Shown here one piece after another: positions 56,938 to 64,000 of a stretch of DNA of 64,000 bases. The stretch covers positions 682,001 through 746,000 of the forward strand of contig JADLSH010000185.1 in NCBI GenBank assembly GCA_016169945.1, written 5' to 3'. Within the stretch, counting starts at the first letter, position 1. The number at the start of each line of letters is the position of its first letter. A model generated the notes under the pieces. That model worked only from the letters and a program-made list of their open reading frames with translations. It was not told where the DNA came from and made no database searches. Origin of the DNA: Trachythela sp. YZ-2020 (taxonomy: Eukaryota; Cnidaria; Anthozoa; Malacalcyonacea; Clavulariidae). The translations under genes and the position numbers were made by a program.

Positions 56938-57906
56938 TTGCAAGTTCACGGCTTGTCTTCCGAGGAGAGAAAACCTTATCTTAATCAAGCCCGAGTGTCG
57001 TCATGGCAGCCCTACATCGACAAATCTCCGCATCATTATATGAACATCGACAAGTCTTCTCCTCGAATTACACAGCCAGAAAAGAAACCAAAAGCTACAC
57101 CCTCATCTTTAACCACCAAACCCTATCCGGATTTCAACCTCCGCCACAAATTCTCACTTTTGGTTGTGTGTCCGAGTCAAAGTGGAAAAACATATTTTGT
57201 CCAACAAATTTTGGAACACAAACGTATCGTGTACGAAGAGCAAAAAAGTATTCGCATTTTTTGGTACTACAAACAGTGGCAAGAATGTTATGACGTCTTG
57301 AAAAAGTCTCTCGGAAAAAGCATCCGGTTTGAGAGAAGTGTGGCCGAACTGTCTGAGAACATGAGCGAGATTGATACGCAGTACAACAACATCATCATCC
57401 TGGACGATTTGATGGCTGAAGCGACAGACAATCCTGTGGTATCTCGATTGTTTACCCAAGGCCCGCCATCAAAACGCGAGCGTTATCTTATTGCTGCAAA
57501 ACATGTTTCCAAAGGGGAAATATAATACGGATATCAGCCGAAACGCCCAATCTCTGGTATTGTTGGAGAACGCATGTTTGATAAGAACAGAATCCATTTT
57601 ATGAACGCTTATTACAAAGAGACCGAAAAACCGTTTGGATACTTATTGGTGGATAACAAGCCTGACTTACCAACCAATAAGCAAGTTCTTGGAGACCTAT
57701 TTGGCGACTGCCATGTTTATCCCTTCACCACCCAAACTAAAGTGACTACACCCACACCGGTCTCTGGCGTCGAAACCAAGCCTGGAAGAAAACAACCTAA
57801 ACATCATCGGTATATTACCTGGTCGGATGCAACTATCCCCGAGTGGCTAAAATACACCGACAAAGCCGATCGCGTTCGTGTCATTCCGAAGGATATGCTA
57901 TCATAG
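56938..57906 (+). pseudogene. A32/FtsK-type packaging ATPase, frameshifted
   Basis: The first frame (to 57525) has a basic/Pro-rich N-terminus, then Walker A CPSQSGKTYFVQQIL (about residues 78-92) and Walker B NNIIILDDLM (about residues 149-158), followed by VSRLFTQG. This is the P-loop ATPase layout of Polinton and adintovirus genes that pump DNA into capsids. The match leaves this frame near 57490, continues a short way in a second frame to about 57570, then resumes in a third (57574-57906) with ERMFDKNRIHFMNAYYKE and GYLLVDNKPDLP. So there are two breaks; the gene is dead. The last part (TPTPVSGVETKPGRKQPKHH) is a disordered tail. It is the best marker of the element class. Confidence 0.75.
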
Positions 57907-57908
57907 AG

Positions 57909-58091
57909 ATGCATAAATCGTCGCGCAATAGTATTTGTCCTAGCCATCCGGGTGTCTACATCAACGGCGAGCATTATTGGCCTGTCAAAATAAGGCACCT
58001 AGCTACAGGTCGTATGAAGTGGGTGAATCTGCACGAAGACGAGCCTATGGTCCGAGCCTTTGTTAAACAAACCATGGCTAACGAGCAATAA
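57909..58091 (+). CDS. small basic protein gene at the right TIR boundary
   Basis: ATG at 57909 opens 60 codons: MHKSSRNSICPSHPGVYING, then EHYWPVKIRHLATGRMKWVN, ending MANEQ-stop. The ATG begins 2 bases after the ATPase stop (57904-57906), suggesting a linked transcript. The 3' part lies in the right terminal repeat and is therefore also present at 56084-56007 (minus strand) as an orphan tail with a few changes. No family recognised; a DNA- or capsid-associated role is only a guess. Confidence 0.45.
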   Translation: MHKSSRNSICPSHPGVYINGEHYWPVKIRHLATGRMKWVNLHEDEPMVRAFVKQTMANEQ

Positions 58092-58871
58092 AGCAAGACA
58101 ATATGTTTAAGAATTATATGCATTTGTGTGATTAATTGTTATACTTAAGAAATAAATTTGTTACAAACGTTAATCTGTGCGTTAATATAGGCATCCAGCC
58201 AAGGAAAGCGAGCAACAATAATTTACTTTTAAAATCAGTACGATTTCGCGTTGGCGTTACCCCCCTTTTCGCCCTTTAGAATCCAATATTCAAAAACGTA
58301 TTTATCCCACTGAAGCTCTAAAACTTTCGTCACCTCAACAAACTTATTCCATACCATGTATTTATTATTAAGTCGTTGTATGGCTTCCAAATCATACATC
58401 TGCCATCTCTCCTCATACGATAACATAAGACACTCACTCTGACTAAAACGATTTAGTTTACAACCACAACACCTCTCTTCGAAAAGCTCATAAATCTCGC
58501 AAGAAACAGTTTGTGCAAATATTGTCCCTAACAAATTGCACAGCTTCCGAAATTCCACAGGCGAAAATTCGTCAACATTACTCGCCCTTGAAGAACGCAT
58601 ATTTTGTTGGGAAAAAAGCATTTTAAAATAAACGTTACCTACCCCTATTCATTTAGTTTGTATACTGCATTCAACCAATTACGCAAAAAATATGGGCATG
58701 ACGTAACGCTTTGTACGCACGCTAAGTACGAACTCTTGAACGCACGCTAAGTACGAACTCTTGGACGCATACCCCTGTTGATGCCCCCATATGGCTGGAA
58801 ATAAATGTGACGTCATACATACATTCGCTTGAATCACTTCCGCCGCTGGATGGGGGTGGGGGTTACCTACT
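58014..58871 (-). repeat. right terminal inverted repeat (858 bp)
   Basis: Reverse complement of 55226-56084 with few differences. TGACGTCA at 58808-58815. Confidence 0.9.
58235..58621 (-). CDS. TIR-borne Cys-rich small gene, right copy (intact)
   Basis: ATG at 58621 opens 128 codons reading inward. It shares the N-terminus and the Cys cluster (ERCCGCKLNRFSQSEC) with the left copy and continues past its stop through WDKYVFEYWILKGEKGGNAN to a stop at 58235. Spaced aromatic and charged residues suggest a folded helical protein; the Cys cluster could bind zinc. No signal peptide or membrane segment. Because it lies in the terminal repeat, the element carries two copies. Function unknown; the intact frame hints at recent activity or gene conversion. 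Confidence 0.55.
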   Translation of the reverse strand: MLFSQQNMRSSRASNVDEFSPVEFRKLCNLLGTIFAQTVSCEIYELFEERCCGCKLNRFSQSECLMLSYEERWQMYDLEAIQRLNNKYMVWNKFVEVTKVLELQWDKYVFEYWILKGEKGGNANAKSY

Positions 58872-59860
58872 TACGCGTATCAGTTTTATAGCCTAGAAAA
58901 GGGTTTATATAGCATGCAGGAAATTCCGAAGACAACAACGCATTAATCTAACAATATTTTTTAATTATTATTGTAAGCGCATACCTTTTCGTTTGCAAGT
59001 CAGATTTTGTCGCGTCTTTCCTTGTATTGTAGTTACGTGTATATGTAACAGAGAGCTGGACATATACGGTATAAAACTCTCAATGTTATAAACATATGAT
59101 AATAAAGAATCGCAGGATGCGACAGCTTAATCTGGCCGGTTTTGGCACGTAACTTTACAATCTTAACCCTTGAAAACATCACAGTCAAACAAGTCAGACC
59201 TAGTTTGCTTACTCTGCGTATAAAGGAAGTTGTAGGAAAGTAATTAAACTTTTGATAATTTAAGTCAACTTAAGCTTTAATAGCTAAATACCGGGTTTAG
59301 CTAAGAATATTTGACCTCATACATTTGTTATGATAGTCAAATATATAAATATTTCTAATTCGGCAAAGTACTTACTCTAGTGTGTCCAATGTGTATTTAA
59401 TCCATCAATAAACTTTATCGTATTAAGAAAATTCTATATCAAAGTCGTTTAAGTCGGGTCTCAATCTCAGATCTCTCACTCCGCTTATATATAGCGTTCC
59501 CCACAATGTTTGCTTTGATTTTGCTAGCATTTGAAATCCCGTTGAAAAATACACCGTTCATACAAATATTCGTCTGTTTACGTAAATCTGCACACTGTTT
59601 ACAAGTTTGGAGTTATCCACCCACGTCTCGGAAATACCAAAATACTCATTAGCGCGCCGGGCAACACCGATGAATACATGCGTTGAGAATAAATACAAAC
59701 TTAAAGCTATCTGCTATCAGTATCACTGAGAGATTTATGGATCGAATGTTTCTTCAGTATGAGATTATATTTTCAACGAGGTTTTCCCCGTGGGGATAAG
59801 CCTCCGGAAAAGGTATGTGTTATTGTATTATGATATCTTTGCTTGAATAGTTAAGAAAAT
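58872..59860. other. no recognisable gene
   Basis: AT-rich flank; nothing recognised. Confidence 0.4.
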
Positions 59861-59969
59861 CTAAAGGTATATTGGCATATACCTGTTATATAGACAGTCA
59901 ATTAAAACATTTGTAAATAGACTGACAGACGAGATTATGTAATTTGTATAGCTTGAAAATGCGAGGTAA

Positions 59970-60222
59970 ATTACGGTCACAGAATAGGAAATGACCAGAA
60001 AGGCCACTCAGAAGTGCAACATGACACCCTATTTTTATGCAGTTATCTGGCCAGAATAATGGCGGACCAGCCAGTTGAGCGTGTCTATTGGTCTGAAAAG
60101 GCAATTGACTGGCTAGAATAATGATAATGAACATGCGTAATGCGACATGCGCAGCGTCAAAAACTTCAAAGGTTCGGCCTCAAGTGGCCCTTCTAGTCAT
60201 TTCCTATTCTATGTTACGCCAT
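59970..60222. mobile_element. MITE with about 31-bp inverted ends
   Basis: CACAGAATAGGAAATGACCA (59979) to GGCCAC (60006) matches the inverse of GTGGCCCTTCTAGTCATTTC (60184) to CTATG with a few mismatches. No coding capacity. Confidence 0.65.
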
Positions 60223-60312
60223 ACTGCATAGTATTGCAAACAATAACATAAGGTCAGTTCAATAAACTCTACTAGAATGGCTACCGCACGTAATACAAAT
60301 ACGGAAGTTGTA

Positions 60313-60763
60313 CAGGGTGTATAAAAAAAACGCAACCACTTAATATTCTAAAATATTCACTTTGCTTTCAAGCACAATAGATTTTAGGCCCCTGGGAATT
60401 CAGCGGCAATGTTTCTTCCGATCGTGCTGTTCTTCGCCTGCCAGAATTACCTTTGTTGAGATTAAGGCTCGTTCCTTCACTCGAATATTTCCTGACGTTC
60501 CTCAAGATTGTCGCTTTGTGAGGAGGGTCCCGATCAGGAAATCTTGCTCGAAAAAGTTTTTGCACTTCAGTTGTGTTTTGATTTCGGTTGTACTGTAAAA
60601 CTATGAAAATTCGTTCGGTTGTGAGCTGCACCATTATTAGTTTAGCTGATTTGTACGATTAGAAGCCATTCATTTTAAATTCCCAGGGGCCTAAAATATT
60701 TTGTGCTTAAGAACAATATGAACATCTTAGAATATTAAGTGTTGCGTTTTTTTATACACCCTG
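60313..60763. mobile_element. mariner-type deletion derivative (451 bp)
   Basis: Ends CAGGGTGTATAAAAAAA and its complement, inverted similarity over about 85 bp, and TA on both sides (60311-60312, 60764-60765), the Tc1/mariner target. It carries the N-terminal part of a transposase on the minus strand. Confidence 0.85.
60368..60634 (-). pseudogene. mariner-like transposase N-terminus (HTH)
   Basis: ATG at 60634 opens 88 codons: MVQLTTERIFIVLQYNRNQN, then FRARFPDRDPPHKATILRNV, then NLNKGNSGRRRTARSEE. The P-D-R-D-P-P-H-K-A-T-I-x-R-N-V block is the helix-turn-helix DNA-binding start (DUF4817 type, from memory) of mariner-family transposases. The frame then runs into the left inverted end of the element, so the catalytic DDE/D domain is deleted. 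If made, it would bind the terminal repeats without cutting and could act as a repressor; this is inference. Confidence 0.7.
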
Positions 60764-60857
60764 TAGAAGGCTAGCGTATACGTAGCATATATAATTGTGA
60801 GTATTGTGTATCACCGTATGATATGTTCTATATATCACTGCGAGTTACAATTCAGAG

Positions 60858-61372
60858 TGGTAAGAATTATTGCTTCAAGAGTCATTTCATGCTACATGAC
60901 AAAGCTGCATTACTTTTTTATGTCCGTCTATATCAGAACTTTCCCGAACAGTACTCCTATTGACCAACGGTTTAACATTATAAATATAAGCGCTATTGAC
61001 AGAATGATGTATTACATACATTACATATACATTACAAGGGTGAATTAAATCTAAGATATAGGCTATCAGTATATGATAGATGTGCAAGGTCCATATCTGA
61101 TTTGAGCGAGCATATAATCATATGGATTCCTCCTCACTTGTGCAATCTTATTCAGTCAAACATGATCTCGAACAAACATGATCTCCTCTGTCAGTATACT
61201 TACAAATAATTTAATTGACTATCTATATAACAGGTATATGCCAATATTGTAAGAATTATTGCTTCAAGAGTCAGCTTACAATGCATTGTGAAACAAAGTA
61301 CATGAAGCTGCATTACTTTTGCATGTCCGTCTATATCAGAACTTTGCCGAATGGTAGTTCCTATTGACCCAG
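60858..61372. repeat. direct repeat pair, about 105-120 bp
   Basis: TAAGAATTATTGCTTCAAGA at 60860 and 61250, followed by shared GCTGCATTACTTTT, ATGTCCGTCTATATCAGAAC and CCTATTGACC blocks. Copy 1 at 60860-60965, copy 2 at 61250-61372. Confidence 0.8.
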
Positions 61373-64000
61373 ACAGCATTCCAGAAAAAAATTTTACCAA
61401 ATTTGTAGAATAGTTATTGGGAGATTTGCTTTGATTTTTTTTATTTACCTTGAATTAAGCTATTTGTGTGGTAAAATTGTGCAATAATTAGCTATGGTAA
61501 ATACTTGCTTCGTCAAAACACATTATTAAGCTTTACAAACAAACACGACCACTACATTTTTAGGCTGGTTGCAATATACATGAAATTGTAAAAAATAAAC
61601 GAAACACCATGCTAAAATATATCGTATTATATTCTGATTTCTGAGTCCTAATTTGCCCACGGAAAATTCCGACTTGGCAAGTCGTATTGTTTTCGTGTTC
61701 TGCCGCGAGTTGCGGTCAAGCCTCAACCCGCCCACACAACCGCGGGCAGCCTATCCTATTTAAACCTAAGGATGGCCACTTTCTGCTAATAATACATCTA
61801 GACACATAAATCCCTTCGCTTGAAACAAGAAAAATAAAATGAATATAAGTAAAAGCCATAAATACACCACGTTCATAGAGTTCCTGCTACACTGGAAGCC
61901 ATTTCAGTTCCTTCAAACATGCAATAATATGATAACATTTGTGTGTTCCAGTGACACAACATATTTTTCATTTTGATCATGTGACGTTTATAGCCAACTA
62001 ATATACAGTCAGTCATATAAAAACTAATAATGTTTATAAGTTAATGATCTTCACATCACGTCTCAGTTAGTAATGCACTCTATTTGTCTGTGACAATGTG
62101 TTCATACAGGAGTATAAAATACTGCAGTTATTGCATGTTTATCATAAACTATTCGCGTATATCCCATATAACACGGAGATCCTTTGTGTTTGGGATTCGA
62201 TTTATATTTTATGACGTTATCAGCAGGTAATTCTTCAATGTATATTATCTGGTAAAACAAAAGTGAAATGGAGCGTTTCTGGTTAAGTAAACTGGCACGG
62301 TCACTGCATTGGCATAGTTCAGCCTATTTCAAATTTGATTTTGTATTTTCCGGTTTGACATCCAATTTTGGCATCTACTGGAACAGGAGACGCTATATGC
62401 TGTCGACAGGCATTTTGGTCGGTAGTAGATTCAAGGATTCACTTTCCGAAGATTTTTGAATTACGCCCGTTTACGCTTATGTCCATAAATGGTTCGATCT
62501 CATGACAACACCAGCCATGTTCGCACCTGTTCGTAGTGTAGCCATTTTAAATTGTACAAACAATTTGCTGAAGCTAAATTAAACAAGACAAGCTTAAAGG
62601 AAAATTTCTTTTAGCATTGACGTAAGTTGGTCTGAATTTTTATTTTCACATTAAAATACACGCATTTCTATTGTTGGATTTTGATTCGAATTTAAATATA
62701 TATATGTATTTTAGTTTAATAACATATTTGATTTATAGAAACTAGAGTGTACTCCATAAATAGCGAGTTTGAAATGTTGGATTAAAATAGTTTATAAACC
62801 TAGCGGGGAAGATTATTTTGTATTATACTCGACCTATAGACTGTGGTGTTGGTCAAATAAATATTTAAATATTATATAATCATTTATACAGGAATGTATT
62901 TTTGCAATCTGGCATGCAGATGTGAATCGTATTAAAAGTGTATCTTGATTGCATGCTTGGCTAGGAGTATAGGACATGGTATATTTAATACCTAGTTTCT
63001 GCCAATTTAGAAAATATCTGGTTTACTATACGACAAATCTGCAAACGTTTTACAGTTGTTTGGCCAGTGAAATGTTTATAGTGTTCACTGTACGAGGATG
63101 TTGTACTTTATAATTTTCATAAATTATATGATTATTGCCATTCATAGGTTTTAAGCCACTTAATTGCATTATTGCATCTTAGGAGAAAGTGTTAAAATCT
63201 TTCCTTTTTCAAATACATTATTATTAGATTATTATGTTATTATTGTAATATTTTGATTGCGGTGGGTGTCATATTCAGCAATGTAAATATTAAGCGTAGC
63301 AATATATTTGACCAGAATTATAGTTTAACTACCCCCATTTGATTTCGTTTACTATAAAGACTATATCAATATTTATTGTCCAGTTCATTAATCATTACTT
63401 GTATAGAACCATTTCCTTTTTTGTTGTTTTTGTGATGATATTTTACAGTAATAATGCCCTATCTTGGTAAGCAATGAACTAAAAGTACTTCTATCATCTA
63501 AACTATTGTCATTCTTTTACTAATAGATCTATTATCATTCTTAAACAATAAGTTGCTTTTTATACGAGTTAATGTTCATACATAATATTAAATTGTTCAT
63601 TTCAGTAATTCAGCCGGCGGGTTTTGTTTTTGTATTGTGTTTTTAATAGTCCTTTGTAACTATACAATGTCGCTTGACAGGTTTTTGCATGCATGCATGC
63701 ATTTCTAGTTTAAATAATAATAATAACTAGAATACTAATTAACTAATGGTACAGACTACATCAGGTGCTAAGAATATATTAAAGCTCGAAGAAATCACTA
63801 TAATTTATCAGACGTTGCAAGGTATGTCCTTCCTGCATGTTCAAAAATATCACCTGCAACATGTTGCCACAGTCGATTTTGGCACCTCATGACTCATGAT
63901 TGTCTCTTGTTTCTGGATACTTTCATACTCTCTACAAGCTTCACATGGCGATACAAAGTTTTTGATATCCACAGTCAGTCGCGCCCAATAAAGGCACCCA
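61373..64000. other. no recognisable gene
   Basis: AT-rich. GC-richer patch at 61660-61750. (GCAT)4-type microsatellite at about 63687-63702. No exon, RNA gene or transposon end recognised. Confidence 0.4.

Larger units (their letters stand above)
55226..58871. mobile_element. 3.65-kb Polinton/Maverick-like mini-element
   Basis: Both ends start AGTAGGTAACC and are inverted copies over 859 bp (55226-56084 and 58014-58871). The flanks TACTCG (left) and TACGCG (right) match at 5 of 6 bases. Long terminal repeats starting AG and a 6-bp target duplication are diagnostic for Polintons. Inside lie a broken A32/FtsK-type packaging ATPase, a minus-strand helical protein gene, a short basic protein gene, and a Cys-rich gene copied in each terminal repeat. 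DNA polymerase B, integrase, capsid and protease genes are absent, so this is a deletion derivative that would need an autonomous partner or helper. Confidence 0.75.
59865..61250. repeat. inverted pair enclosing nested MITEs
   Basis: TATTGGCATATACCTGTTAT (59868) continues to TCAATTAAA (about 59905). Its reverse complement lies at about 61210-61248, with one or two differences. The 1.4-kb interior holds two MITEs. Confidence 0.7.

Noticed and set aside
57003..57459. Alternative frames on both strands over the packaging-type ATPase
   Set aside because: Shadows of the frame that contains Walker A and Walker B.

Overview
The window looks like animal DNA that is AT-rich, intron-rich and full of transposons. 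I infer a cnidarian or a similar early-branching invertebrate. The reasons are phase-1 EGF and SRCR exons, large introns loaded with transposon remains, DIRS-like and gypsy-like retroelements, a Polinton-like element, a P-type transposase fragment, and DUF6589-type and RecQ-type genes. No rRNA, tRNA, CRISPR or bacterial operon structure was seen.

Layout. 0.2-2.65 kb: a P-type transposase scrap joined to a dead minus-strand Ty3/gypsy copy. 2.6-5.4 kb: a broken DIRS-like (tyrosine-recombinase type) retroelement with a split direct-repeat layout and a Penelope-like repeat inside it. 5.46-5.8 kb: another gag remnant. 7.13-27.27 kb: the standout region. A 20,123-bp segment is bounded by perfect 16-bp inverted termini (CAGGGGCGGATCTAGG) and a perfect 8-bp target-site duplication (CATCAATA). 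It carries a plus-strand multi-exon DUF6589-family gene (8.3-23.3 kb), a convergent minus-strand RecQ-like helicase gene (26.5-24.0 kb), a small divergent ORF by a CpG-rich start region, and two inverted 33-bp minisatellite arrays. Both main genes are broken by frameshifts, so this copy is probably dead.

27.3-50.4 kb: the sparse exons of one minus-strand host gene (two calcium-binding EGF exons and a last SRCR exon). Its introns hold a gypsy copy (33.2-36.5 kb), several LINE fragments, Penelope-like repeats, foldback MITEs and microsatellites. 50.8-54.7 kb: a 3.9-kb segment with about 65-bp inverted ends and a 10-bp flanking duplication, with no gene I can recognise. 55.2-58.9 kb: a 3.65-kb mini Polinton-like element with 859-bp inverted repeats, a broken packaging-type ATPase, a minus-strand helical protein gene, and a Cys-rich small gene present in both terminal repeats. 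59.9-61.4 kb: nested MITEs, one of them a mariner deletion derivative that keeps the transposase N-terminus. 61.4-64.0 kb: nothing recognisable.

The most interesting hypothesis is that the DUF6589 protein is the transposase of the 20-kb element and that the RecQ-like helicase assists it. This would resemble helicase-encoding Academ-type elements as I recall them. A 399-bp MITE at 29.4 kb shares its right end and also has an 8-bp duplication, which suggests the family has been mobilised. All gene calls come from reading motifs by eye; no database search was possible.
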